Assembly (NCBI GenBank): GCA_903920835.1
Contig: CAIXNQ010000036.1
Location: forward strand, 1 to 11,654
Length of the DNA: 11,654 nt
DNA from: an uncultured Bacteroidota bacterium
GTDB taxonomy: Bacteria > Bacteroidota > Bacteroidia > Flavobacteriales > Flavobacteriaceae
Reading direction: 5' to 3'
Part shown: positions 1 to 7,357 of the stretch, in pieces
Position numbering within the stretch: the first letter of the stretch is position 1
Layout: every line of letters begins with the position of its first letter
The notes under the pieces: generated by a model
What the model saw: only the letters and a program-made list of their open reading frames with translations
What the model was told of the DNA's origin: nothing
Databases searched by the model: none
Position numbers and translations under genes: made by a program

Positions 1-55
1 CGTTTTGGTTGCTCAAGGAGAAAACACAAAAGCAATTAGACTAGTTAGAAAATAG
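1..55 (+). CDS. 3' end of a T9SS-sorted secreted protein (partial, truncated by window start)
   Basis: Only the last 17 codons and the TAG stop (53-55) are inside the window, read in the frame starting at base 2. The peptide ends in IRLVRK, the same ending as the complete gene at 514-4956. The two C-termini differ only by T for S and A for V, plus one silent change. This ending is the last strand and basic tail of a type A T9SS C-terminal sorting domain, so the protein was probably exported by T9SS. The near-identity suggests a tandem paralogue of the downstream DUF3494 protein, but it could be an unrelated protein that shares only the sorting domain. Nothing upstream is visible, so domain content cannot be stated. 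Confidence 0.75.
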   Translation, partial: VLVAQGENTKAIRLVRK

Positions 56-98
56 GCTTTAGGAGATAGGTGTTAGAGAGTAGGTTGTGATTTAACTC

Positions 99-126
99 AT
101 AATTCATAATTCATAACTCATAATTC
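99..126. repeat. Heptamer tandem array ATAATTC x4 (copy A)
   Basis: Four contiguous 7-base units: ATAATTC, ATAATTC, ATAACTC, ATAATTC, preceded by a degenerate TTAACTC at 92-98. The array sits between the stop codon and the terminator. The same array, including the variant third unit, occurs in copy B, so it was copied along with the flanking DNA rather than arising independently. Confidence 0.85.
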
Positions 127-129
127 AAA

Positions 130-167
130 AAAACCCTCTTTGGTTCTAAGGAACTGAAGAGGGTTTT
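130..167 (+). terminator. Rho-independent terminator of the truncated upstream gene
   Basis: The outer stem AAAACCCTCTT (130-140) pairs perfectly with AAGAGGGTTTT (157-167). It continues inward as TGGTTC (141-146) with GAACTG (151-156) through two G-T wobbles, leaving the loop TAAG. A T-rich tail GTCTTTG follows. The A-run in front of the 5' arm also makes it plausible in the reverse direction, but no minus-strand gene points at it here. Confidence 0.88.
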
Positions 168-173
168 GTCTTT

Positions 174-513
174 GTAAAAAAGTGGGCATGCTGAATAAAG
201 TTAAGACTATTAATCTTAATTATAGATTTAAATAGACTCCAAAAATATTTCTAAAAAATGGAGCGTTCAGGATCACGGTATCCATAAATAGTAAGACGTT
301 GGAACCTTCCATAAACAATTCGTAATATCCTATTGATAGTTCAATTTAGCAGTGTTTTGAACGTGTTATTGCTCTAATTTGATTTTGGTTAATTAAAATC
401 ATTTTCAGCAACTAGCAATCCTATAAAATAAAATAGATATTTTGTAATCAATTAATTAGTATAACGAAAGTACTTTGTATAGTAGAAATAAATCTACGCT
501 TTATACTTTTAAT
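174..513. other. Non-coding interval upstream of the DUF3494 gene
   Basis: About 340 bases without a supportable gene. It should contain the promoter of the following gene, but no perfect TAnnTTTG box is present. Two weak candidates are visible. One is TTG at 357-359 with TGATTTTG at 380-387 (spacer 20, one mismatch). The other is TACTTTG at 471-477, one base short of consensus and with an overlong spacer to TTG at 442-444. A more GC-rich island at about 258-310 contains the palindrome-like segments GGATCACGGTATCC (270-283) and GGAACCTTCC (301-310). Its role is unknown. Confidence 0.6.
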
Positions 514-3500
514 ATGAAAAAATTTTTATTCTTCAGAATAGGAATAGTGTTACTACTCTTAGTACCACTATTTAGTTTTGGTCAATCTCCATCGCTAGGA
601 ACGGCGGCAAATTTTGTTCTTTTTTCGTCGGTTGGAGCGGTAACTAATACTGGCAACTCTCAACTAACTGGCAATATCGGGACGAATGCAGGAGCGTGTA
701 CTGGCTTTGGAAATTTTAATGGTGTTTTGCACCATGCAGATGCTACTAGCGCCCAATGTGTAGTCGATTTAACTTCGGCATACAACCAATTGAACAATTC
801 TGTTGCCACTTTCTTCCCTTCGGCGGTTATGGGCAATGGTCAAACTTTTACTGCTGGAGTCTATGCTGTTTCGAGTGCTGCTTCCTTTACAGGAACGCTA
901 ATGATGGACGCTCAAAACAATCCTAATGCAGTTTTTATTATTCAAATCGCCGGAGCTTTATCGATTGCCCCAAACGCACAAGTAATTTTGGTTAATGGGG
1001 CTAAATCAAGTAATCTTTTTTGGAAAGTGGAAGGATTAATTGATATTGGTGGAAGTGCCAATTTAAAAGGAACCTTTATTGCTAATAATGCAGCAATTAA
1101 CATGAATTCTGGTGTTGTTATAGAAGGCAGGGCTTTGTCAACAACAGGAGCTGTTTCTAGCAATCATATTGTTTCTTTTTTACCAAACAGTCTTGGAACG
1201 CCAAGTTTGACAGGACCTGTTGCTCCAAACTTGAATAGCACACTTGCGTATAGTCTGTTTTCATCAAATGGGGCTGTTAGTAATACTGGACTTACGGTTG
1301 TTGCGGGAGATGTCGGGACTAATCTAGGTACAACCACGGGTTATCTTCCTGCTAATGTTTCTGGAACTATTCATATAAATCCAGACAGTTCAACTGGAGT
1401 TGCAGCATCTGATTTGGCTGTTGTTTATACTTATTTAAACACGTTGCCCTATGACATTGAATTGATGTTACCTGCTCAATTCGGAAATGATTTGGTGCTA
1501 ACACCACATACTTATTTATTAAATGCGGCAACGGTGTTAACTGATAATTTATATTTTGATGCACAAAATAATTCAAATGCGGTTTTTGTGATTCAGATTA
1601 ACGGTGCTTTGACGACTAGTGTCAATGCCAAAGTAATTTTACTTAACGGTGCTCAAGCTAGAAATGTATTTTGGAAAGTAGATGGGGCGGTTTCTATTAA
1701 TACCAATTCACAATTTAAAGGAACCGTTGTTTGCAATAATGGTGCAATCAGTTTGCTTCAAGGCGTTCAACTCGAAGGACGCGCCATGACCACTACTGGT
1801 GCTTTGAGTACTGTGGGCGATACAATAACGATGCCTGTTGATTTAAGCACAGCACCACCCACAGCTGTGTCACAAGCTTTTTGTATTGGAACAACAGTTT
1901 CTAGTTTGATAGCAACAGGCACAGCAATTAAATGGTATGCTGCAATGACTGGTGGAATAGCTCTTGCTCACACAGCGCTATTAACAACGTCAACTTATTA
2001 TGCTTCTCAAACTTTAAATTCACTAGAAAGCACCCGAACCCCAGTTGTTGTAACTATTAATAACGAAACTACTCCAGCTTTTACTCCAGTAAGCGCTATA
2101 TGTTCTGGCGTGAGTGTATCGGCGTTGCCTTTAATTTCGCTTAACACTATTTCTGGAACTTGGGGACCTACATTAAACAACACTGCTTCTACAATCTATA
2201 CTTTTACACCCGCAACGGGTCAATGTGCTACTTCGACTAGTTTAACAATTACCGTAAATACTACTACCTCACCATCGGCAAACGATCAATCATTATGTCC
2301 AGGGACTACCGTTTCAGGTTTAGTAGCTGCAGGAACAGCTATTAAATGGTATAATAATGCTGTTGGTGGAATAAGTCTAACTGATGCAACGCCACTTATT
2401 GCGGGAATTTATTATGCAGAACAAACCATAAACGGATGTAGCAGCACTGCAAGAAAAGCAGTCACAGTCACTTTGTCAAACACGAGCTTGGGAAACATTG
2501 GCGAGATAATGGGCGCTTCAAATGTGTGCGGAATAATTTCAACTGCATATAGTGTTGTTGCTATACCTGGAGCATCTCAATATATTTGGACATTCCCTGC
2601 TGGAATAAGTCCTGTATCTAGCCAAGGAAACCTAGTGACTGTTAATGTTGACTCTTTATTTGAAAATGGAGCAATAACCGTTGAGGCGTATGGCGTTTGT
2701 GGCTATTCTGCAAATACAGCAAGCATTATGCTTTCTAAAATATTCATTGTCGGAGAAATTGCAGGCAGTAGCACAAGTTGTGGCATTTCTACTGCTATTT
2801 ATAGCGTAGCTACTGTTGCAGGAACTACTTTTAATTGGACAACGCCCACAGGTGTTGCTATTTTGTCCGGACAAGGTTCTTCAACAATTCAGGTTTCATT
2901 TAACAATACGTTTGTAAGCGGCACTCCAATTTCTGTTCAAGCAACAAACAATTGTGGCATTAGCGTTTCTAGAAGAATAGTTATTTATAACGCCCAAAAA
3001 CCTATTTCTATTAATGGTCTTCAGCACGTTTGTGGCGCTTCAACGACTTCTTATTCTACACCTTCAATCCCAGGAACAAGTTTTAATTGGACAACTCCCG
3101 CCAACATGAGCATCATTTCGGGTCAAGGAACTAACATTATCGCTGTAACTATATCAAACGGTTTTGACCATGGCAATCTTGCTGTAACAGCTGCCGATAG
3201 TTGCGGAACTAGTGAGGCATTGTTATTTGCAGTTTCAAAAACCAAAGCACCAAGAGCCATTGCAGGACCCAAGAGCCTTTGCGGACTGGTTAAAAACACT
3301 TATGATACTTCTGGAAATTTATTAAATAGTGTTGCTGGACAAACTACTTATAGCATTCCGACCGTATTAGGTGCAGTCAATTATTCTTGGAACGTTCCTT
3401 CGGGCGTAACTATATTGTCGGGGCAAGGCACAACTGCTATTATTGTAAGTTTTGATATTGCCAATTTTCCAAACGGAACTATATCTGTTACTGCCACTAC

Positions 3501-4956
3501 GGCTTGTGGAACTAGCGAACCTACTTTTCTAGACGTAAAAAGAAGTGCTGTCAAAATTGATGGTTTGACTAATGTGTGTGCGGTGACTTCAACTACTTAT
3601 TCTGTTCCAAATGCTGTCGGAAGCAATTTTGTTTGGGCAGTGCCATCTTGGATGACCATAATTTCTGGACAAAACACCAGCACCATTTCTGTTAATTTAG
3701 CTAACATTGCAAATAAAGAAACGCTTATTTTAAACTATATTTCTTCGTGTGGGGCAAACGAATCTATTTCATTAAATATAGGTTGTAATGAGTTAACCAA
3801 GATTGCTTCAGATCAATGCGGAACGACTCTTGCTACTGTAAACACTATTATTCGTTCAGATAATTTGGTTTATGTTGCCGAAAATTATATTCAAGGAATC
3901 ACAAAATATAAATTCAGAATTACCTCTGGAGCAAATACCAATTATGTTGAATCTACAAATGGAAAGTTTAAAATAACGAGTATGCCAAATTGGAATTATG
4001 CCACGAACTATACCATTGCAGTAGCACTACAAATTGGTGGTACATATAAAGATTATGGTAGTTCATGCACCGTTTCAACCCCTGCTTTTACACTAGCAGA
4101 TTTGCCTACTACCAAAATCAACAATGTTTTTTGTGGAGCAACATTGTCTTTTTTAAACACCAAAATAGCTGCTGATTATTTAACAAACGCATCGAGTTAT
4201 CGTTTTGAAATTACGTCAAACGGAAATACGATTTTATATGATTCTCCGACCTATAATTTCAGATTGACAGATATTGTTAGTGGAGCAACCTATAACACAC
4301 AATACTCAATTAGAGTAGCTGCCTTAATAAATAGTGTTTATAACAATTATGGTGCAACCTGCTTTGTTTCTACACCAGTATTAACCGCAGCAGCAATTCC
4401 GTTAATTAAAATAAATGCAAATTACTGCGGAACTACATTAGCCTCATTTGCTTCAAAAATTCCTTCAGAAGTATTGACTCAAGCAACAGGCTATCGATTT
4501 GAAATTACTTCAAACGGAACTACTGTGGTTTATGATTCTCCAGTTTATAACTTTAAATTGTCGCAAACAGGAACAACTATCGCGCTTAACACCCTCTATT
4601 CTGTAAGAGTAGCAGCAGTATTTAATGGGATTTATGGAAACTATGGAATATCATGTGATATTACATCGCCAGCAAATGGAATTACTGTAAAATCTGGATT
4701 AAACAGCGATAACGAATTTAGCGCAGTTCCTTATCCAAACCCGTTTGACAATACATTTGCTTTGAAAGTAAACGGGAGTCAAGAAACCATCAACATCAGT
4801 GTTTATGACATGATGGGTAAATTAGTTGAAACTAAAGAAGTAAATTCAACAGAAGTAGAAAATGTTGCTCTAGGTCAAAACTATGCTACTGGTATCTACA
4901 ACGTTTTGGTTGCTCAAGGTGAAAACTCAAAAGTAATTAGACTAGTTAGAAAATAG
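514..4956 (+). CDS. Secreted modular adhesin-like protein with two DUF3494 (ice-binding-like) domains and a T9SS sorting domain
   Basis: A 1480-residue exported protein. Start chosen at ATG 514, because MKKFLFF followed by a hydrophobic stretch and FSFGQ (residues 1-24) is a typical Sec signal peptide; an in-frame TTG at 475 would bury it. Order by eye: DUF3494 domain 1 (about 27-220, LGTAANFVLF and LTGNIGTN), DUF3494 domain 2 (231-440), Ig-like CHU_C-associated units (about 445-655, with GTAIKWY twice), five PKD-like domains (660-1090, recurring FNWTTP and ILSGQG motifs), three ~98-residue repeats (1093-1390), and a type A T9SS sorting domain (about 1400-1480, PYPNPF at 1406-1411). DUF3494 includes ice-binding proteins, but I see no regular T-A/G-X-T/N ladder, so ice binding is unproven; surface adhesion is equally possible. 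Likely released or anchored at the outer surface by T9SS. Monocistronic: a terminator follows 74 bases after the stop. Confidence 0.92.
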   Translation: MKKFLFFRIGIVLLLLVPLFSFGQSPSLGTAANFVLFSSVGAVTNTGNSQLTGNIGTNAGACTGFGNFNGVLHHADATSAQCVVDLTSAYNQLNNSVATFFPSAVMGNGQTFTAGVYAVSSAASFTGTLMMDAQNNPNAVFIIQIAGALSIAPNAQVILVNGAKSSNLFWKVEGLIDIGGSANLKGTFIANNAAINMNSGVVIEGRALSTTGAVSSNHIVSFLPNSLGTPSLTGPVAPNLNSTLAYSLFSSNGAVSNTGLTVVAGDVGTNLGTTTGYLPANVSGTIHINPDSSTGVAASDLAVVYTYLNTLPYDIELMLPAQFGNDLVLTPHTYLLNAATVLTDNLYFDAQNNSNAVFVIQINGALTTSVNAKVILLNGAQARNVFWKVDGAVSINTNSQFKGTVVCNNGAISLLQGVQLEGRAMTTTGALSTVGDTITMPVDLSTAPPTAVSQAFCIGTTVSSLIATGTAIKWYAAMTGGIALAHTALLTTSTYYASQTLNSLESTRTPVVVTINNETTPAFTPVSAICSGVSVSALPLISLNTISGTWGPTLNNTASTIYTFTPATGQCATSTSLTITVNTTTSPSANDQSLCPGTTVSGLVAAGTAIKWYNNAVGGISLTDATPLIAGIYYAEQTINGCSSTARKAVTVTLSNTSLGNIGEIMGASNVCGIISTAYSVVAIPGASQYIWTFPAGISPVSSQGNLVTVNVDSLFENGAITVEAYGVCGYSANTASIMLSKIFIVGEIAGSSTSCGISTAIYSVATVAGTTFNWTTPTGVAILSGQGSSTIQVSFNNTFVSGTPISVQATNNCGISVSRRIVIYNAQKPISINGLQHVCGASTTSYSTPSIPGTSFNWTTPANMSIISGQGTNIIAVTISNGFDHGNLAVTAADSCGTSEALLFAVSKTKAPRAIAGPKSLCGLVKNTYDTSGNLLNSVAGQTTYSIPTVLGAVNYSWNVPSGVTILSGQGTTAIIVSFDIANFPNGTISVTATTACGTSEPTFLDVKRSAVKIDGLTNVCAVTSTTYSVPNAVGSNFVWAVPSWMTIISGQNTSTISVNLANIANKETLILNYISSCGANESISLNIGCNELTKIASDQCGTTLATVNTIIRSDNLVYVAENYIQGITKYKFRITSGANTNYVESTNGKFKITSMPNWNYATNYTIAVALQIGGTYKDYGSSCTVSTPAFTLADLPTTKINNVFCGATLSFLNTKIAADYLTNASSYRFEITSNGNTILYDSPTYNFRLTDIVSGATYNTQYSIRVAALINSVYNNYGATCFVSTPVLTAAAIPLIKINANYCGTTLASFASKIPSEVLTQATGYRFEITSNGTTVVYDSPVYNFKLSQTGTTIALNTLYSVRVAAVFNGIYGNYGISCDITSPANGITVKSGLNSDNEFSAVPYPNPFDNTFALKVNGSQETINISVYDMMGKLVETKEVNSTEVENVALGQNYATGIYNVLVAQGENSKVIRLVRK
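3790..4683 (+). repeat. Three ~98-residue C-terminal protein repeats (coding)
   Basis: Within the DUF3494 protein, residues about 1093-1192, 1193-1290 and 1291-1390 form three tandem units. Each opens with a CG(T/A)TL motif after a short K-I lead, has a central YKFRIT or YRFEITSNG strand, then a Y-x-VRVAA-like strand, an NYG or DYG turn and a closing cysteine. Units 2 and 3 are also alike at DNA level (around 4200-4265 and 4494-4560). The fold looks all-beta, perhaps fibronectin III-like, but I cannot assign a named family. Confidence 0.75.
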
Positions 4957-4999
4957 ACTTTAGGAGCTAGGTGTTAGGGAGTAGGTTTTGATTTAACTC

Positions 5000-5027
5000 A
5001 TAATTCATAATTCATAACTCATAATTC
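5000..5027. repeat. Heptamer tandem array ATAATTC x4 (copy B)
   Basis: Same four units as the array at 99-126, including the ATAACTC variant in third place, located between the stop codon of the DUF3494 gene and its terminator. Confidence 0.85.
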
Positions 5028-5030
5028 AAA

Positions 5031-5068
5031 AAAACCCTCTTTGGTTCTAAGGAACTGAAGGGGGTTTT
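5031..5068 (+). terminator. Rho-independent terminator of the DUF3494 gene
   Basis: AAAACCCTCTT (5031-5041) pairs with AAGGGGGTTTT (5058-5068), and TGGTTC (5042-5047) pairs with GAACTG (5052-5057) around a TAAG loop; GTCTTT follows. The single change from copy A in this hairpin turns a T-A pair into a T-G wobble, so the stem is kept. Confidence 0.88.
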
Positions 5069-5093
5069 GTCTTTAAAACATCACTTTTTCTGA

Positions 5094-5123
5094 TTTCAAC
5101 TTAACCCAATAAACTTAAATTTG
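5094..5123 (+). promoter_or_regulatory. Candidate promoter for tex-rlmH
   Basis: TAAATTTG at 5116-5123 matches the Bacteroidota -7 consensus TAnnTTTG exactly. Eighteen bases upstream, TTTC (5094-5097) stands where TTTG or TTG is expected, one mismatch away. The position just after the upstream terminator fits. Transcription would begin near 5129-5131, giving a 5' leader of roughly 80 bases that contains the hairpin at 5158-5193. Confidence 0.5.
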
Positions 5124-5157
5124 CTTGCTGTAATTTCAAAACAATAGATGTAAAAAA

Positions 5158-5193
5158 ATTGCAAAGTTTGTGAAAACTTCGCTTCTTTGCAAT
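5158..5193 (+). promoter_or_regulatory. Inverted repeat in the tex leader
   Basis: ATTGCAAAG (5158-5166) and CTTTGCAAT (5185-5193) are perfect 9-base complements around an 18-base loop. A competing smaller hairpin, AAGTTT with AAACTT, shares the 5' arm. The element ends 15 bases before the tex ATG, so it could affect translation or be an operator. No known riboswitch is recognised, and the role is inference. Confidence 0.4.
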
Positions 5194-5208
5194 TAGAAAA
5201 ACTTTCAA

Positions 5209-7335
5209 ATGAACAATATCCAATATATAAAAGCAATTGTAATCACTACTGATAAAAACATCGAAGCAACCCTTAAATTGCTTTCAGAAGATTGTACTAT
5301 TCCGTTTATATCTCGATATCGAAAAGATCAAACAGGAAATCTTGATGAGGTTCAGGTGGAAAATATTGCCAAACTTTCTAAACAATATGATGAAATCGTA
5401 AAACGTAAAGAAAGCATCTTAAAAACAATTGAAGAACAAGGACAACTTTCGCCTGAATTAAAATCTAAAATTCAAAAAAGTTTTGACTTGCAAGAAATAG
5501 AAGATTTGTATTTGCCTTATAAAAAGAAGAAAAAAACCAGAGCCGATGTGGCTCGTGAAAACGGTTTAGAACCATTGGCAAAATTAATTTTAGCTCAAAG
5601 AAATGATGATGTTGATTTCTTGGCAACTCAATTTATCAATAAAAATGTAGTCAACGAAGATGAAGCTTTGCAAGGTGCAAGAGCTATTGTTGCCGAATGG
5701 ATTAACGAAAACATAGCTGTTCGTCAAAGTTTGCGAAGGTTATATAACAGAAAAGCAATCGTTGAAACTAAAGTCGTTAAAAAGAAAGCTGAAGAAGAGG
5801 CGGCACAAAAATTCTCGCAATATTTTGATTGGTCAGAACCATTATCAAAAGCGCCATCGCATCGATTGTTAGCCATGCTTCGAGCCGAAAATGAAGGCTT
5901 TATTAAAATAAAAATCGAAACCGATATTGATGAAACCTATGATATTATTGACGAATTGATAATTAAAAACGGCAACAGTCCGTCTATAAATCATCTGCAA
6001 TTGGCTATTGAAGACAGTTACAAACGATTGCTTCATCCGGCAATTTCAAACGAAACTTTGCAGGAAGCTAAAGCCAAAGCCGATACTAAAGCGATTGATG
6101 TTTTTGCAAACAATCTAAGTCAATTATTGCTCGCGCCACCCTTGGGAGAAAAACGAATTTTAGCTATAGATCCTGGCTTTAGAAGTGGTTGTAAAGTTGT
6201 TTGTTTGGATGAAAAAGGCGATTTGTTATATAACGAAACCATTTATCCGCATCAGCCACAGAATGAAACTGCCATGGCGATGAAAAAGATTAAATCAATG
6301 GTGAATGCTTATAATATTGAAGCCATTGCTATTGGAAACGGAACCGCCAGTCGGGAAACCGAATTTTTTATTAAGAAAATAGCTTTTGATAAGACTGTTC
6401 AAGTTTTTGTGGTTTCAGAAGCTGGAGCATCGGTTTATTCGGCGAGTAAGATTGCACGAGAGGAATTTCCGAATTATGATGTGACCGTTCGGGGCTCGGT
6501 TTCTATTGGTAGAAGATTGAGCGACCCTTTAGCTGAGTTGGTAAAAATTGATGCTAAATCAATCGGTGTTGGGCAATACCAACATGATGTAGATCAAACT
6601 AAATTGAAAGAAGAGCTTGACACCGTGGTGGTGCGTTGTGTAAACTCAGTGGGTATAAACATTAATACTGCGAGCAAATCGTTGTTGAGTTATGTTAGTG
6701 GAATAGGGGAGAAAACAGCCGAAAATATTGTGGCATATCGTTCGGAGAACGGTCCGTTTGAAGACCGAAAACAAATTAAAAAAGTGCCTCGACTGGGCGA
6801 AAAAGCCTATCAACAAGCGGCGGCTTTTGTGAGAATTCATAACGGGAAAAATCCGTTGGATAATTCGGCGGTGCATCCAGAGGCTTATGGAATTGTAGAG
6901 CAAATGGCGAAAGATTTAAAGATTTCGGTCAATGAATTAATTGCTAATAAAGAGAAAATTGGATTGATAAATCCTGAGAAATATATAAATAAAACCATTG
7001 GAATTCTTGGAATTAAAGACATTTTGAAAGAACTCATTAAACCAGGATTAGACCCAAGAAAATCGGCAAAAGTTTTTGAGTTTGACCCGAATGTAAAAAC
7101 AATTAAAGACGTTAGAACCGGAATGATATTGCCGGGAATTGTCAATAATATTACGGCTTTTGGGTGTTTTGTTGATATTGGTGTTAAAGAGAGTGGCTTG
7201 GTTCATATCTCGCAATTGAAAGAAGGTTTTGTTAGTGATGTAAACGAAGTTGTGAAATTACACCAACATGTTCAAGTAAAAGTTGTTGAAGTCGATGAAG
7301 ATCGAAAGCGGATTCAGTTGACGATGATAATATAA
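5209..7335 (+). CDS. tex: Tex family RNA-binding transcription accessory protein
   Basis: A 708-residue cytoplasmic protein of the Tex/Spt6-like family, which binds nucleic acid and associates with transcription. Order by eye: helical Tex N-terminal region (about 1-200, including DLQEIEDLYLPYKKKKKTRA), YqgF/RNase H-like domain starting near residue 314 (ILAIDPGFRSGCKVV), helix-hairpin-helix region (about 472-560, with VGININTAS and SGIGEKTAENIVAYR), and an S1 RNA-binding domain at the C-terminus (about 635-708, PGIVNNITAFGCFVDIG and SGLVHISQL). It is somewhat shorter than the ~770-residue E. coli protein, mainly because it stops right after the S1 domain without a basic tail. All domains appear intact. 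The rlmH start follows after 22 bases with no terminator, so the two are probably co-transcribed. ATG 5209 begins at the expected N-terminus. Confidence 0.97.
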   Translation: MNNIQYIKAIVITTDKNIEATLKLLSEDCTIPFISRYRKDQTGNLDEVQVENIAKLSKQYDEIVKRKESILKTIEEQGQLSPELKSKIQKSFDLQEIEDLYLPYKKKKKTRADVARENGLEPLAKLILAQRNDDVDFLATQFINKNVVNEDEALQGARAIVAEWINENIAVRQSLRRLYNRKAIVETKVVKKKAEEEAAQKFSQYFDWSEPLSKAPSHRLLAMLRAENEGFIKIKIETDIDETYDIIDELIIKNGNSPSINHLQLAIEDSYKRLLHPAISNETLQEAKAKADTKAIDVFANNLSQLLLAPPLGEKRILAIDPGFRSGCKVVCLDEKGDLLYNETIYPHQPQNETAMAMKKIKSMVNAYNIEAIAIGNGTASRETEFFIKKIAFDKTVQVFVVSEAGASVYSASKIAREEFPNYDVTVRGSVSIGRRLSDPLAELVKIDAKSIGVGQYQHDVDQTKLKEELDTVVVRCVNSVGININTASKSLLSYVSGIGEKTAENIVAYRSENGPFEDRKQIKKVPRLGEKAYQQAAAFVRIHNGKNPLDNSAVHPEAYGIVEQMAKDLKISVNELIANKEKIGLINPEKYINKTIGILGIKDILKELIKPGLDPRKSAKVFEFDPNVKTIKDVRTGMILPGIVNNITAFGCFVDIGVKESGLVHISQLKEGFVSDVNEVVKLHQHVQVKVVEVDEDRKRIQLTMII

Positions 7336-7357
7336 CTTCTCTAAGACACTATAAAAA

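Larger units (their letters stand above)
1..173 (+). repeat. Direct repeat copy A (gene end plus terminator)
   Basis: This block aligns to 4902-5074 at a constant offset of 4901 with no gap. I count 8 mismatches over 173 bases (about 95% identity). It covers the last codons of the gene, the stop, a TAGG-rich spacer, a heptamer array and a terminator. Identity collapses right after the terminator. The left boundary is unknown because the window starts inside the repeat. Confidence 0.93.
4902..5074 (+). repeat. Direct repeat copy B (gene end plus terminator)
   Basis: Second copy of the 173-bp block seen at 1-173. It spans the last 17 codons of the DUF3494 gene, the spacer, the heptamer array and the terminator. 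The copies diverge immediately after the terminator tail, which gives a clear right boundary near 5074. Confidence 0.93.

Noticed and set aside
251..340. Minus-strand open segment of about 29 codons in the interval before the DUF3494 gene
   Set aside because: No ATG start in frame, bounded by stops, no recognised family. Possibly a remnant; noted with the GC-richer island but not called a gene.
475..513. In-frame TTG start for the DUF3494 gene, 13 codons upstream of ATG 514
   Set aside because: It would place 13 polar residues before the MKKFLFF signal peptide; the ATG gives a standard Sec signal.
942..2874. Antisense open frames on the minus strand inside the DUF3494 gene
   Set aside because: Short, with no recognisable domain; they mirror a long, clearly coding plus-strand gene.
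514..4956. Calling the protein a proven ice-binding protein
   Set aside because: DUF3494 membership alone does not show ice binding, and no regular T-A/G-X-T/N ladder was visible by eye.
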